Below, piece by piece: positions 26,179 through 36,368 of a stretch of 64,000 nucleotides of DNA. Position 1 is the stretch's first letter. Every line of letters starts with the position of its first letter. The position numbers and the translations under genes were made by a program. The notes below the pieces were generated by a model. That model had not been told where the DNA came from, did not search any database, and worked only from the letters and a program-made list of their open reading frames with translations. This DNA comes from Rhizobium brockwellii (GTDB lineage: Bacteria > Pseudomonadota > Alphaproteobacteria > Rhizobiales > Rhizobiaceae): positions 197,951-261,950 of the forward strand of contig NZ_CP053442.1 in assembly GCF_000769405.2 (NCBI RefSeq), in the 5' to 3' direction.

Positions 26179-27729
26179 ATGACGGCCATTTCGTTGAAGC
26201 AGCCGGTGACGGCACGCGACGACATCATCCGCTTTGAAGGCATCGTCAAGCATTTCGGCGGTGCGCAGGCGCTTGCCGGTGCGTCGCTGATCGTCAGGCG
26301 CGGCACCATCCACGGTCTCGTCGGCCAGAACGGCGCCGGCAAGTCGACGCTGATCAAGTTGCTGGCCGGTCTTCACCAGCCGGATGGCGGCCGGATCGAG
26401 ATCGAAGGGCAAACATTCGACAGGCTGACACCGCATCTTGCCGAAGGGCTCGGCATCCACTTCATTCACCAGGATCGGCTGCTGGTGCCGACCTTCACCG
26501 TCGGCGAAGCCCTGTTCCTTGGCCGGGAACCGCGGATATCGGGCACACCGTTCCTCGATCGGCGACTGATGCAACGTCGCGCCTCTGCTATTCTCAACGA
26601 CTATTTCGGTATCCGGTTGCAGAACGCCGCCTTGATCAGCGAATTGTCGACGGCCGAAAAGCAGATCGTGCAAATCACCCGCGAGCTCCTCAATCAGCCG
26701 AAGGTGCTGGTCTTCGACGAGCCGACAGCCGCATTGGTACGCCGCGAGGCGGATATCCTCTTCCGGTTGATCCGCCGTCTGCGCGACGAAGGCGTCACCA
26801 TCATCTATATCTCGCATTACCTGAACGAAATTGAAGAGCTCTGCGACCACGTTACCGTGTTGCGCAACGGGCTGGACGTCGCCTCCCTGCCGATTGGGGA
26901 CACTTCGGCTGGCGCGATCGCGCGGCTGATGGTCGAACGCGACATCAAGGAGATGTTTCCGAAGCCGCAGGTGATGCCGGGCGCGGAAATCCTCAAGGTC
27001 GAGCGGCTGTCGGCGCCGGGGAAATATAGCGACGTGAGTTTCACGCTTCGCTGCGGCGAGGTGCTGGGCCTCACCGGCCTGCTCGGCTCCGGCGCAAAGG
27101 AACTGGTCCGCACCCTCTTCGGTCTGGAGACCCCGGCTTCCGGCCGTGTCGAGATCAGCGGCAAGGCTGGCCATTTCAGCAATCCCGCCCAGGCAGCCGG
27201 TCGCGAGATCGCCCTGGTGCCGGAAGACCGGCGTCGCCACGGCGTCGCGCTCGACCTCAGCGTCGCGGAAAATATCAGCCTTTCCAGCCTTGGCCGCTTC
27301 ACCCGTTTCGGCTTTCTCGATCGCAAACGCGAACAGAGAGAAGCCGATGCCCTGATTACGCGGCTGCAGGTGAAGACCAATGGGCGCGATGCCCTGCTGC
27401 GCACGCTTTCGGGCGGCAACCAGCAGAAGATCGCCATCGCCAAGTGGCTGAGCCGCCACTCAGAGGTCTATCTCCTCGACGAGCCGACAGTCGGCGTCGA
27501 TATCGGCTCCAAGGTCGAGATCTATGCGCTGATCGGCGAACTCGCGTCGCGTGGCGCCGGCGTCATCGTGCTGTCTTCGGATCTACCCGAGCTCGTCGGC
27601 ATCACCGATCGCATCCTGGTGCTCTTCCGCGGACGTGTGGTGCGGGAATTCATATCGTCGGAAACTACGGCGGATGCAGTGCTCGCTCAATCGACCGGAT
27701 CATCCGAGGGACATCGCCATGTCGGCTGA
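26179..27729 (+). CDS. sugar ABC transporter ATPase (RbsA/MglA-like, tandem domains)
   Basis: The 516-residue protein holds two fused ABC domains. The first has Walker A GQNGAGKSTL, Walker B KVLVFDEPTAAL and an ELSTAEKQIVQI signature. The second has a degenerate Walker A (GLLGSGAKEL) but an intact LSGGNQQKIAIAKWL signature and EVYLLDEPTVGVDIGSK. This asymmetry is normal for carbohydrate-importer ATPases. The CDS overlaps the first permease gene by 11 bases. Confidence 0.93.
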   Translation: MTAISLKQPVTARDDIIRFEGIVKHFGGAQALAGASLIVRRGTIHGLVGQNGAGKSTLIKLLAGLHQPDGGRIEIEGQTFDRLTPHLAEGLGIHFIHQDRLLVPTFTVGEALFLGREPRISGTPFLDRRLMQRRASAILNDYFGIRLQNAALISELSTAEKQIVQITRELLNQPKVLVFDEPTAALVRREADILFRLIRRLRDEGVTIIYISHYLNEIEELCDHVTVLRNGLDVASLPIGDTSAGAIARLMVERDIKEMFPKPQVMPGAEILKVERLSAPGKYSDVSFTLRCGEVLGLTGLLGSGAKELVRTLFGLETPASGRVEISGKAGHFSNPAQAAGREIALVPEDRRRHGVALDLSVAENISLSSLGRFTRFGFLDRKREQREADALITRLQVKTNGRDALLRTLSGGNQQKIAIAKWLSRHSEVYLLDEPTVGVDIGSKVEIYALIGELASRGAGVIVLSSDLPELVGITDRILVLFRGRVVREFISSETTADAVLAQSTGSSEGHRHVG

Positions 27730-28738
27730 AGTGGAATTCGCGCCTTCCGGTTTTTCCGCTGTGGAACCGCCGCCCCGGCCGGTCGGCAATTTTGCCGCTG
27801 CGGCATTGCGCTTCGGATCGCTGATCGCTTTCGCCGCCATTCTGATCATCTTCTCGCTGACCGCACCCTATTTCCTCAGCATCGGCAATATCGGCAACGT
27901 GCTTGGCCAATCGGCCATCTCCGGCGTGCTTGCCATCGGGCTGACGATCGTGCTGATTGCCGGCGGCTCCAATGTCGTCACCGGTGGCATCGACCTGTCG
28001 CTCGCGGCCAATATGGGCCTCAGCGCCGCCGTCTATGTGAGCCTGACGCAGCTCGGCTACAGCGATGCGACGGCGATTGCCGCGACAATCTTGACCGGCG
28101 CCCTGATCGGCACGGTCAATGCCATTGCCGTCGTCTATGCCGGCATCGTGCCGCTGCTGGCCACGCTTGCCGTCATGAATGTCGTCGCCGGCCTGGAGTT
28201 GGTCCTGACCGGCAATACCGTGCTGCCGGCTTCGACGCCCTTCCTGTCGGCGCTTTCGGCCTCGGATCCTTTCGGCATTCCGGTTCTTGCCTATGTGCTC
28301 CTCGGCTTCACGGCGATCACCACGGCGATCGTGCAATATACCCCGCTCGGCCTGCGTCTCTACGCCGTCGGTGAGTTCCCGGATGCGGCGCGTGCCGCCG
28401 GTCTGCCGCTTCGCCGGCTGCTCGCCGGCGCCTTCGTCGCCAGCGGCGTCTCCGGCGGCATCGCCGGCATCCTGTCGGTTTCCTATCTGAGCGGCAGCAC
28501 GACCGGCGCGGGCGAGATGCTGTTGCCCGTCGTCGTGACGGCCCTGCTCGGCTCGGTCTTTTCGCGTCGGCTGGTTCCGACGGTCACCGGGACGCTGCTT
28601 TCGGCCCTTTTGGTCGGCTTCCTGGTTAACGGTTTCCAGCTGCTGAACATTTCGAGCACGTTGGTCAGCGGCGTCCAGGGTGTGCTCATTCTCATCGTCG
28701 TTTCCGCGACCACGCTGCTGCGCCGACAGGAGGCCTGA
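27719..28738 (+). CDS. sugar ABC transporter permease 1 (RbsC-like)
   Basis: The 339-residue inner-membrane protein of the branched-chain/ribose permease family has 8-10 hydrophobic segments. Signature stretches are GLTIVLIAGGSNVVTGGIDL followed by SLAANMGLSAA, and the cytoplasmic GLRLYAVGEFPDAARAAGLP. The ATG at 27719 lies inside the end of the ATPase gene; earlier codons are the ATPase in another frame. It probably forms a heterodimer with permease 2. Confidence 0.92.
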   Translation: MSAEVEFAPSGFSAVEPPPRPVGNFAAAALRFGSLIAFAAILIIFSLTAPYFLSIGNIGNVLGQSAISGVLAIGLTIVLIAGGSNVVTGGIDLSLAANMGLSAAVYVSLTQLGYSDATAIAATILTGALIGTVNAIAVVYAGIVPLLATLAVMNVVAGLELVLTGNTVLPASTPFLSALSASDPFGIPVLAYVLLGFTAITTAIVQYTPLGLRLYAVGEFPDAARAAGLPLRRLLAGAFVASGVSGGIAGILSVSYLSGSTTGAGEMLLPVVVTALLGSVFSRRLVPTVTGTLLSALLVGFLVNGFQLLNISSTLVSGVQGVLILIVVSATTLLRRQEA

Positions 28739-28740
28739 CC

Positions 28741-29739
28741 ATGTCGCTCCAGACCCCTCCCCCCGCCAGCATCGGCCTGCCGCGTCTTATCGCCGGCGGC
28801 CTGGTGCGCTATGGGCTGATCCTCGCCCTGGTTGCGGTATTTGCCGCCTTTTCCGTGGTCACGCCGACATTCCTGACGCCTGCGAACCTGCAGAGCATCC
28901 TGGTCAACAATTTCACACTGCTTGCCATCGTCTCCGTCGCCATGACCTTCGCCGTCGCGTCGGGCGGCATCGATCTTTCGGTGGGAACGGCGATGGATTT
29001 TGCCAGCTTCGCCTTCGTTTCGCTCGTTCTCGCCGGACAGCCGGTGGCGGTCGCCGCACTCGCGGGACTGGCCGCCGGAGCATTCGTCGGCGCCTTCAAC
29101 GCGCTGCTGATTTCAGCGATCGGCGTGTCGCCGTTCCTCGCCACGCTCGGCACGCTGTTCATCGGCCGCAGCGTTCAGCAACTGCTGACCAATGGCGGCA
29201 ATCCGGTCTATCTGCCGCCGAATGGCGTGCCGGAAGCCTTCCGTTTCCTCGGCCACGGCACGATTGCCGGCTTCCCGGTGCCGCTTGCCGCTGCCATCGT
29301 CGTCATCGCCGCTGCTGCCGTTGTTTTTGCCCGCACGCGTTTCGGCCGCGTCATCCTGTCGATCGGCATCCAGCCGGGCGTCGTGCGCTACTCCGGCATC
29401 GCCGCGCCGGCCCATGTCGCGGTGACTTTCATCCTGGTCGGGTTGATCGCGGCAATCGCCGGCCTGATCCTGACCGCAACCGTCACCACCTACATCCCCT
29501 CCTCTGGCAATGCCTTCCTGCTGAATGCGATTGGCGCGACCTTCATCGGCACCACGCTCAGCCCACTCGGACGGCCGAATGTCGGCGGGACCGTTCTCGG
29601 CGCGCTGCTGCTCAGCATCGTCGCCAATGGCTTGCTGCTGACCGATCTGAACTTCTATTGGCAGCAGGTCGGCACGGGAACGTTGATCTTCGCCGTCCTC
29701 GCCCTGAGCTTCATCAACAGAAAGGCCGCCGGCGCGTAA
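28741..29739 (+). CDS. sugar ABC transporter permease 2 (RbsC-like)
   Basis: The 332-residue membrane protein of the same family shows AMTFAVASGGIDLSVGTAMD, GTLFIGRSVQQLLTNGGNPV and GATFIGTTLSPLGRPNVGGT. It starts 2 bases after permease 1 stops and ends the operon, 15 bases from the convergent glpK. Two different permeases served by one fused ATPase is a common rhizobial arrangement. Confidence 0.92.
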   Translation: MSLQTPPPASIGLPRLIAGGLVRYGLILALVAVFAAFSVVTPTFLTPANLQSILVNNFTLLAIVSVAMTFAVASGGIDLSVGTAMDFASFAFVSLVLAGQPVAVAALAGLAAGAFVGAFNALLISAIGVSPFLATLGTLFIGRSVQQLLTNGGNPVYLPPNGVPEAFRFLGHGTIAGFPVPLAAAIVVIAAAAVVFARTRFGRVILSIGIQPGVVRYSGIAAPAHVAVTFILVGLIAAIAGLILTATVTTYIPSSGNAFLLNAIGATFIGTTLSPLGRPNVGGTVLGALLLSIVANGLLLTDLNFYWQQVGTGTLIFAVLALSFINRKAAGA

Positions 29740-29754
29740 GAGCCGGAAGCGGTT

Positions 29755-31257
29755 CTATCCCGCGGAGGCGTCTGAAATCATCCTGGATACGGCATTCTTC
29801 CAGCCGATAATCTTGCCCTGCCGCTCGGTCTCATCCATCGAAGGGCTGAAGCGGCGGTCGCAGGCCCAGGCCTGCGCAAAATCCCGCTTGCCTGGCCAGA
29901 TGCCGGCTTTCGAGCCGGCGAGCCAGGCTGCGCCCAGCGCCGTCGTCTCGCGGATCGCCGAGCGGTCGACAGGGTTTCCGGTCATGTCGGCCAGGCACTG
30001 CATCGTCCAATCCGAAGCCGCCATGCCGCCATCGACGCGCAACACCGTTTCCAGCTGGTTCACGCCCCAGTCCTTCTTCATCGCCACCAGCAGATCGAGC
30101 GTCTGGTAGGCGACGGATTCAAGCACGGCGCGGGCGAATTCCGCCGGCCCGCTGTTTCGCGTCAGACCGAAGATCGCGCCGCGTGCGGCCGGATCCCAGT
30201 AGGGGGCGCCGAGGCCGGTGAAGGCCGGAACGATGTAGACGTGCTGTCCGGGATCGGCCCTGGCGGCAAGCACCCCCGCCTCGGATGCCTGGCCGATGAT
30301 GCCGAGGCCGTCGCGCAGCCATTGCACGGCGGCACCGGCGATGAAGATCGAGCCTTCGAGCGCATAGGTCGTCTCGCCATCGAGCCGATAGGCGATCGTC
30401 GTCAGCATCCGGTTGGAGGAGGAAACACGATCCCGGCCGGTGTTCAACAGGGCAAAGCAGCCGGTGCCGTAGGTGGATTTCATCATGCCGGGCTCGAAGC
30501 AGGCATTGCCCATCCCCGCCGCCTGCTGGTCGCCGGCGACCCCGAGGATCGGAAGTTCCGCGCCGAACAGCGCCTTGTCGACGCGGCCGAAATCATCGGC
30601 ACATTCTCTTACGTCAGGAAGCATGGCGGCCGGAATGCGGAGAATGCCGAGAAGCTCCTCGTCCCAGGCACCGTCATCGATATTATAGAGCAGCGTTCTC
30701 GACGCATTGGTCGCGTCGGTGGCATGCACGCGTCCATCAGTCAGATTGTAGATCAGCCAGCTGTCGATCGTGCCGAAGCAGACATCGCCGGCCTCGGCCT
30801 TCTCACGCAGGCCATCGACATTGTCGAGCAGCCAGCGCAGCTTTGTTCCGGAGAAATAGGGGTCGAGCAGCAGCCCGGTCTTGGCGCTGAACAGCTTCTC
30901 GTAGCCGTCTGCCTTCAGGCTATCGCACATTTCCGCGGTGCGCCTGTCCTGCCAAACGATCGCGCGGTGCAGCGGCTTTCCGGACCCGCGGTCCCAGACG
31001 ACCGCGGTCTCGCGCTGATTAGTAATGCCGATCGCGGCAATGTCGGCGGCATCAATACCGGCATCGGTAATCGCCCTGCGCACAGTATCGACGACGGATC
31101 GCCAGATTTCGGCGGCGTCGTGCTCCACCCATCCAGGCTGCGGATAATATTGGGGGATCTCCGCCTGCGCCGAGCCGACCGTTTTCATGTCGCCGTCGAA
31201 GATGATCGCGCGCGACGATGTCGTGCCCTGGTCGATTGAAAGAATATAGCCGCTCAT
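29755..31257 (-). CDS. glpK: glycerol kinase
   Basis: The 500-residue FGGY kinase phosphorylates glycerol to glycerol-3-phosphate. Diagnostic motifs are [16 protein letters not shown] (5-20), [45 protein letters not shown] and [19 protein letters not shown] precedes the ATG. It is the last gene of the glp string, 147 bases after glpV, with two hairpins between. Confidence 0.96.
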   Translation of the reverse strand: MSGYILSIDQGTTSSRAIIFDGDMKTVGSAQAEIPQYYPQPGWVEHDAAEIWRSVVDTVRRAITDAGIDAADIAAIGITNQRETAVVWDRGSGKPLHRAIVWQDRRTAEMCDSLKADGYEKLFSAKTGLLLDPYFSGTKLRWLLDNVDGLREKAEAGDVCFGTIDSWLIYNLTDGRVHATDATNASRTLLYNIDDGAWDEELLGILRIPAAMLPDVRECADDFGRVDKALFGAELPILGVAGDQQAAGMGNACFEPGMMKSTYGTGCFALLNTGRDRVSSSNRMLTTIAYRLDGETTYALEGSIFIAGAAVQWLRDGLGIIGQASEAGVLAARADPGQHVYIVPAFTGLGAPYWDPAARGAIFGLTRNSGPAEFARAVLESVAYQTLDLLVAMKKDWGVNQLETVLRVDGGMAASDWTMQCLADMTGNPVDRSAIRETTALGAAWLAGSKAGIWPGKRDFAQAWACDRRFSPSMDETERQGKIIGWKNAVSRMISDASAG

Positions 31258-31336
31258 ATCCGTCTCCGGCTCGCACGAAGCCGCTCCTGCCGGGGACAGC
31301 AGGACGCGGACGTTTCATGAGAGAAAGATTGTGGTG

Positions 31337-31394
31337 CCACCGGCTTGCTGCCGGTGGCGGGAAGTGATGGCCGGAAGCCTCGTTGCCTCCGGCC
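31337..31394 (-). terminator. two hairpins between glpV and glpK
   Basis: CCACCGGC/GCCGGTGG (31337-31357, loop TTGCT) and GGCCGGA/TCCGGCC (31369-31394) lie just after the glpV stop. They resemble the post-binding-protein structures seen in the other ABC operons here and may set the glpV:glpK expression ratio. Confidence 0.5.
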
Positions 31395-31404
31395 GAGGTC
31401 CGCC

Positions 31405-33129
31405 TTACTTCGACTGCCAGCTCTTGACGAGTTCGTCGTAGTTGACCGTGACCGGCTTTTCCTTCTCGTTCTCGATCTTCAGCTGCGGCGCAAGGTTGCC
31501 CTTCTTCACCGCATCCGCGTTCCAATAGGCGAGATCATGCTCCTCGGCGAGTTTCGGGCCGATATCACCCTGGACGCCCGATTTCTCGATACGGCCCATG
31601 ACCTTCTCCTGCTCGCCGCAAAGAGAATCCATGGCTTCCTGCGGTGTCTTGGCGCCGGCAGCGGCGTCACCGATAGCCTGCCACCAAAGCTGAGCCAGCT
31701 TCGGATAGTCGGGAACGTTGGTACCGGTTGGCGACCACTGGACGCGGGCCGGCGAACGATAGAACTCGATCAGACCGCCGAGCTTCGGAGCACGCTCCGT
31801 AAAGCTCTTGTCGCGAATGGTGGATTCGCGGATGAAGGTGAGACCGAGCTGGCTCTTCTTCACGTCAACAGTCTTGGAGGTCACGAACTGTGCATAGAGC
31901 CACGCGGCTTTTGCACGGTCCGTCGGGGTCGATTTCATCAGCGTCCAGGAACCGACGTCCTGATAGCCAAGCTTCATGCCGTCTTTCCAGTAAACGCCAT
32001 GCGGGCTCGGTGCCATGCGCCATTTCGGCGTACCGTCCTCATTCATAACAGGCAGGCCAGGCTTGACCATGTCTGCGGTGAACGCGGTGTACCAGAAGAT
32101 CTGCTGCGCGACGTTACCCTGCGCCGGCACCGGACCGGATTCCGAGAAGGTCATGCCCTGAGCTTCCGGCGGTGCGTACGCCTTCAACCAATCGAGATAC
32201 TTCTGGATCGAATAGACCGATGCAGGGCCGTTGGTATCGCCGCCACGCGCGACGCACGAACCGACGGGACGCGAATTCTCGTCGACCTTGATACCCCATT
32301 CGTCGACCGGAAGACCGTTCGGCAGACCCTTGTCACCGTTGCCGGCCATCGAAAGCCAGGCGTCGGTGAAGCGCCAGCCAAGTGACGGGTCCTTCTTGCC
32401 GTAATCCATATGGCCGAAGACCTTCTTGCCGTTGACGTCACGGCCGGTAAAGAATTCGGCAATGTCCTCATAGGCCGACCAGTTGACCGGAACGCCGAGA
32501 TCGTAGCCGTATTTCGCCTTGAAATCGGCCTTGTTCTTCTCGTCGTTGAACCAGTCGTAACGGAACCAATAGAGGTTGGCGAACTGCTGGTCGGGAAGCT
32601 GGTAGAGCTTCTTATCCGGCGCTGTCGTGAACTTGGTGCCGATGAAGTCGTCGATATCGAGGCCGGGGTTGGTAACATCCTTGCCTTCGCCCGCCATCCA
32701 GTCGGTCAGGTTGCGCACCTGCTGATAGCGCCAGTGGGTGCCGATCAAGTCGGAGTCGTTGACCCAGCCGTCATACAGGTTCTGCCCGGTCTGCATCTGT
32801 GTCTGGATCTTCTCGACAACGTCACCCTCTTGAATGACGTCGTGCGTGACCTTTATCCCGGTAATCGCAGTAAAGGCCGGAGCCAGAACCTCGGACTCAT
32901 ACTTATGGGTGGTCAAGGTTTCCGAAACAACCTTGATGTCCATCCCCTGGAAAGGCTTCGCAGCATCGATGAACCATTGCATTTCCTTTTCCTGGTCGGC
33001 GCGAGAGAGCGTCGACACGTCGCCGATCTCTTTATCCAGAAAAGTCTTTGCCTCGTCCATGCCGGCATAGGCCGACCCGGTCATGGCCAGCAGCACGGCT
33101 GCTGTCGTCGTCAATAAATGCCTTCGCAT
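31405..33129 (-). CDS. glpV: glycerol ABC transporter substrate-binding protein
   Basis: The 574-residue periplasmic protein has a Sec signal peptide (MRRHLLTTTAAVLLAMTGSA) and a family-1-type binding fold that is long for the class. Features include QEGDVVEKIQTQMQTGQNLY and YDGWVNDSDLIGTHWRYQQ. Position after glpSTPQU and the overall sequence match GlpV of the R. leguminosarum glycerol importer. The ATG at 33129 is preceded by GGGAGGATATC; the longer frame adds non-signal residues. Confidence 0.92.
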   Translation of the reverse strand: MRRHLLTTTAAVLLAMTGSAYAGMDEAKTFLDKEIGDVSTLSRADQEKEMQWFIDAAKPFQGMDIKVVSETLTTHKYESEVLAPAFTAITGIKVTHDVIQEGDVVEKIQTQMQTGQNLYDGWVNDSDLIGTHWRYQQVRNLTDWMAGEGKDVTNPGLDIDDFIGTKFTTAPDKKLYQLPDQQFANLYWFRYDWFNDEKNKADFKAKYGYDLGVPVNWSAYEDIAEFFTGRDVNGKKVFGHMDYGKKDPSLGWRFTDAWLSMAGNGDKGLPNGLPVDEWGIKVDENSRPVGSCVARGGDTNGPASVYSIQKYLDWLKAYAPPEAQGMTFSESGPVPAQGNVAQQIFWYTAFTADMVKPGLPVMNEDGTPKWRMAPSPHGVYWKDGMKLGYQDVGSWTLMKSTPTDRAKAAWLYAQFVTSKTVDVKKSQLGLTFIRESTIRDKSFTERAPKLGGLIEFYRSPARVQWSPTGTNVPDYPKLAQLWWQAIGDAAAGAKTPQEAMDSLCGEQEKVMGRIEKSGVQGDIGPKLAEEHDLAYWNADAVKKGNLAPQLKIENEKEKPVTVNYDELVKSWQSK

Positions 33130-33210
33130 GATATCCTCCCAGGGTTTTGCGATTGCAGTCTTCACGTCTCAGGCGGCCAGAAAAACCCCGGCCATCTGCA
33201 TCAGTTTGCC

Positions 33211-33507
33211 TCACACGTAACGGAATACGCCAACGGCGTAGACAACGGAGAGAGCGAGAGCCCACCAGAGGCTTGATCCAGCGAGACCAAGCCAGGCAAG
33301 ATGGATAAAGGCGCTGCCGAGCAGCGAAAGGAAAAGCCGGTCACCGCGCGTCGTCTCGAAGCGCAGGATTCCGATCCGGGGATTGCCGCCCGGAGCGGCG
33401 TATTCCCAGACCCCCATGCCGATCAGCAGCAATGCGATAACGACGAAGAAAGTGGCCGTCGGCCAGGTCCACGCCATCCATGAAAAATCGGGAAGCGAAA
33501 AGCTCAT
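33211..33507 (-). CDS. glpU: small membrane protein of the glycerol transporter (DUF2160)
   Basis: The 98-residue protein has three hydrophobic segments (ATFFVVIALLLIGMGVWEYA, AFIHLAWLGLAGSSLWWALA, then a final short one) and a central GNPRIGILRFETTRGDRLF loop. It belongs to DUF2160, an accessory family found inside glycerol ABC operons of rhizobia. Its start overlaps the glpQ stop by one base (TGATG). Its exact function is not established. Confidence 0.9.
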   Translation of the reverse strand: MSFSLPDFSWMAWTWPTATFFVVIALLLIGMGVWEYAAPGGNPRIGILRFETTRGDRLFLSLLGSAFIHLAWLGLAGSSLWWALALSVVYAVGVFRYV

Positions 33508-34418
33508 CAAACCCTCCCCAGGGCGAAGCCCTTGGCGATGTAATTGCGCACAAACCAGATCACCAGCGCCCCTGGGATCAAGGTCAGAACACCCGCGGCG
33601 GCGAGCAAGCCCCAATCCATGCCGGATGCAGAGACGGTACGGGTCATGGTGGCAGCGATCGGCTTCGCGTCGGTCGTCGTCAGCGTTCGTGCGATCAGCA
33701 ACTCGACCCAAGAGAACATGAAACAGAAGAAGCAGGCGACACCTATGCCGCTCGCAATCAGCGGCGTGAAGATCTTCAGGAAAAAGCGCGGGAACGAATA
33801 GCCATCGATATAGGCCGTTTCGTCGATTTCCTTCGGCACGCCGGACATGAAGCCTTCAAGGATCCAGACCGCAAGCGGCACGTTGAAGAGGCAATGCGCC
33901 AATGCCACGGCGATGTGCGTATCGATCAGCCCAAAGGCTGAGTAGAGCTGGAAGAACGGCAGGGCAAAGACCGCCGGCGGCGCCATCCGGTTCGTCAGCA
34001 ACCAGAAGAAAAGATGCTTGTCACCAAGGAACCGATAACGGGAAAAGGCATAGGCCGCCGGCAGCGCGGCTGCCACCGAGATCACCATGTTGATCACGAC
34101 ATAGGTGATTGAATTGATGTAGCCGGAATACCACGCCTTCTCCGTGAAGATCGTCACGTAATTGGCGATCGTCGGGTTATGAGGATAAAGCGTCAGAGAA
34201 TTGACGATTTCCGCATTGGTCTTGAAGCTCATATTGACGAGCCAATAGATCGGCAGCAGGAGCACGATGATATAGATCGTCGGAACCAGCCACCACCAGC
34301 GCGATTCCTCGCCGCGCCGGCGCATCAGACGGCTGACTTCATCGGAGGAGAGACCGCTTGCGACACCAGTAACGCCTGAGATTTTTCGGCTCGCTGTCGT
34401 TTCGTTGGAGGCGCTCAT
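33507..34418 (-). CDS. glpQ: glycerol ABC transporter permease
   Basis: The 303-residue carbohydrate-type permease (MalG/UgpE-like) has the EAA loop EIDETAYIDGYSFPRFFLKI near residues 195-215. It keeps the family WILEGFMSGVPKEIDE context and a C-terminal RNYIAKGFALGRV. It pairs with GlpP in the inner membrane. Confidence 0.93.
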   Translation of the reverse strand: MSASNETTASRKISGVTGVASGLSSDEVSRLMRRRGEESRWWWLVPTIYIIVLLLPIYWLVNMSFKTNAEIVNSLTLYPHNPTIANYVTIFTEKAWYSGYINSITYVVINMVISVAAALPAAYAFSRYRFLGDKHLFFWLLTNRMAPPAVFALPFFQLYSAFGLIDTHIAVALAHCLFNVPLAVWILEGFMSGVPKEIDETAYIDGYSFPRFFLKIFTPLIASGIGVACFFCFMFSWVELLIARTLTTTDAKPIAATMTRTVSASGMDWGLLAAAGVLTLIPGALVIWFVRNYIAKGFALGRV

Positions 34419-34419
34419 T

Positions 34420-35286
34420 TCAATTCTCCGCGTCGTGGCTTGTCATGACGGTGTAGAACACCCACGAAAGCAGCAGGATGATCAGGAAATAGATCAGCGA
34501 CATGGCAGCGGCCGGACCGAGGTCAAACTGTCCGAGGGCGGTCTTGACCAGATCGATCGACAGGAAAGTGGTCGCGTTGCCGGGACCGCCGCCCGTGACG
34601 ACAAAAGGCTCGGTGTAGATCATGAAACTATCCATGAAACGCAGCAGCACGGCGATCAGAAGAACGCGTTTCATCTTTGGCAGCTGGATATAGCGGAATA
34701 CGGCCCAACGAGACGCACCGTCGATCTTGGCTGCCTGATAGAAAGCATCCGGAATGGAAACGAGGCCTGCATAGCAGAGCAAGACGACCAGGCTCGTCCA
34801 GTGCCAGACGTCCATGATGATGATCGTCACCCAGGCGTCGAGCGGATCCTGCACATAGTTGTAATCGATGCCGATGGCATTGAGGGAATAGCCGAACAAA
34901 CCAATGTCGTTGCGGCCGAACACCTGCCAGATCGTGCCGACAACGTTCCACGGGATCAGCAGTGGTAGCGCCATCAGAACCAGGCACACCGGCACGCCGA
35001 TGCCCGATTTCGGCATGTTGAGCGCAATGAAGATACCGAGCGGGATCTCAAGAGCGAGAATGATCAACGAAAAAATTAGATTTCGCTGCAGGGCGGCCCA
35101 GAAACGGTCGGAATGCAGGATTTCGGTAAACCAGTCCGTTCCGTTCCAGAAGAACTGGTTGTTTCCGAACGTGTCCTGAACGGAATAGTTCACAACCGTC
35201 ATCAAGGGAATGACGGCCGAGAATGCCACCAGCACGAGGACCGGCAGGACCAGAAACCACGCTTTGTTGTTCCAGGTTTTTTCCAT
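34420..35286 (-). CDS. glpP: glycerol ABC transporter permease
   Basis: The 288-residue permease (MalF/UgpA-like) has six predicted transmembrane segments and an EAA loop SIPDAFYQAAKIDGASRWAV. The ATG at 35286 follows GGAGGCTTGATC and starts 2 bases after the glpT stop. A one-base gap separates its stop from the glpQ start. Confidence 0.93.
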   Translation of the reverse strand: MEKTWNNKAWFLVLPVLVLVAFSAVIPLMTVVNYSVQDTFGNNQFFWNGTDWFTEILHSDRFWAALQRNLIFSLIILALEIPLGIFIALNMPKSGIGVPVCLVLMALPLLIPWNVVGTIWQVFGRNDIGLFGYSLNAIGIDYNYVQDPLDAWVTIIIMDVWHWTSLVVLLCYAGLVSIPDAFYQAAKIDGASRWAVFRYIQLPKMKRVLLIAVLLRFMDSFMIYTEPFVVTGGGPGNATTFLSIDLVKTALGQFDLGPAAAMSLIYFLIILLLSWVFYTVMTSHDAEN

Positions 35287-35288
35287 GA

Positions 35289-36359
35289 TCAAGCCTCCGG
35301 TCCGGCGCGCCAAGAGTCGGCATAGATACTGATACCCGACGGCTCGAAGGTCACCCGGGGATCAGCCGGAATGTCCCCGTCTTCTGGGACGACGATCGCG
35401 ATCGGCTGGCCGGCAAACTGCGCACGGACGATCTTCTGCCGGCCAATATCTTCCACCTTGCTCACGGTCACAGGCATGCCCTCGCGGCCGACCCGGATAA
35501 ACTCGGGCCGGATTCCAAGCTCTACCTTGGCCGCTGCCGAAGTCTTTGGCGCATAGTCGAGCGTCAGAGCGTGCTCGCCGACCCGAACCGTGCGGCCTTC
35601 CACCTTGGCTGGCATGAAGTTCATGCCTGGAGAACCGATGAAGTAGCCGACGAAGGTATGGCTCGGACGCTCGAAGAGCTCGGCCGGCGTGCCGATCTGC
35701 ACGATCTCGCCATCGTACATCACCACGACTTTGTCGGCGAAGGTCAGCGCCTCCGTCTGGTCATGCGTGACATAGACCATCGTAAAACCGAACTGCTTAT
35801 GCAGCCGCTTCAGCTGCGACCGCAGCACCCATTTCATATGAGGATCGATAACGGTGAGCGGCTCATCGAAGAGAATCGCATTCACATCCGAGCGCACAAG
35901 GCCGCGGCCGAGCGAAATCTTCTGCTTTTGGTCCGCCGTCAAACCGCGCGCGCGCCGCTTGGCCCAGTCTGCAAGATCAATCATCTCCAATATTTCGCGG
36001 ACACGACGATCAACATCAGACTCCGCGACTCCGCGGTTGCGCAAGGGGAAAGCCAGATTGTCATAGACGGTCATCGTGTCGTAGATCACCGGAAACTGGA
36101 ATACCTGCGCAATATTTCGCTGCTGCGTCGGCAGGTTCGTAACATCTTGTCCGTCGAAGAGAATTCGCCCTTGGGAGGGCTGAATAAGGCCGGAAATGAT
36201 ATTGAGCAGAGAGGTCTTTCCGCAGCCCGAAGGCCCGAGCAGCGCATAGGCGCCGCCGTCGTTCCACTCGTGATGCACTTCCTTGAGAGCGTAGTCCTTC
36301 TCGCTCTTCGGGTTCGGCCCATAGGCATGTCGAATATGATCGAGGGTGATACGTGCCAT
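35289..36359 (-). CDS. glpT: glycerol ABC transporter ATPase
   Basis: The 356-residue MalK-type ATPase has Walker A GPSGCGKTSL, Q-loop QVFQFPVIYDT, Walker B NAILFDEPLTVIDPHMK, a GLTADQKQKISLGRG signature in place of canonical LSGGQ, and a C-terminal TOBE-like regulatory part. Two different ATPases (GlpS and GlpT) with divergent signatures are characteristic of this glycerol importer. AGGAGAAGATC precedes the ATG. The name follows rhizobial glpSTPQUV usage, not the E. coli antiporter. Confidence 0.92.
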   Translation of the reverse strand: MARITLDHIRHAYGPNPKSEKDYALKEVHHEWNDGGAYALLGPSGCGKTSLLNIISGLIQPSQGRILFDGQDVTNLPTQQRNIAQVFQFPVIYDTMTVYDNLAFPLRNRGVAESDVDRRVREILEMIDLADWAKRRARGLTADQKQKISLGRGLVRSDVNAILFDEPLTVIDPHMKWVLRSQLKRLHKQFGFTMVYVTHDQTEALTFADKVVVMYDGEIVQIGTPAELFERPSHTFVGYFIGSPGMNFMPAKVEGRTVRVGEHALTLDYAPKTSAAAKVELGIRPEFIRVGREGMPVTVSKVEDIGRQKIVRAQFAGQPIAIVVPEDGDIPADPRVTFEPSGISIYADSWRAGPEA

Positions 36360-36368
36360 GATCTTCTC

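Noticed and set aside
26044..27459. 471-codon minus-strand frame
   Set aside because: It is antisense to the RbsA-like ATPase, which has intact Walker and signature motifs.
29739..31257. assigning the Rbs-type transporter to glycerol because glpK is adjacent
   Set aside because: The genes converge, and the glp string already contains its own dedicated importer (glpSTPQUV).
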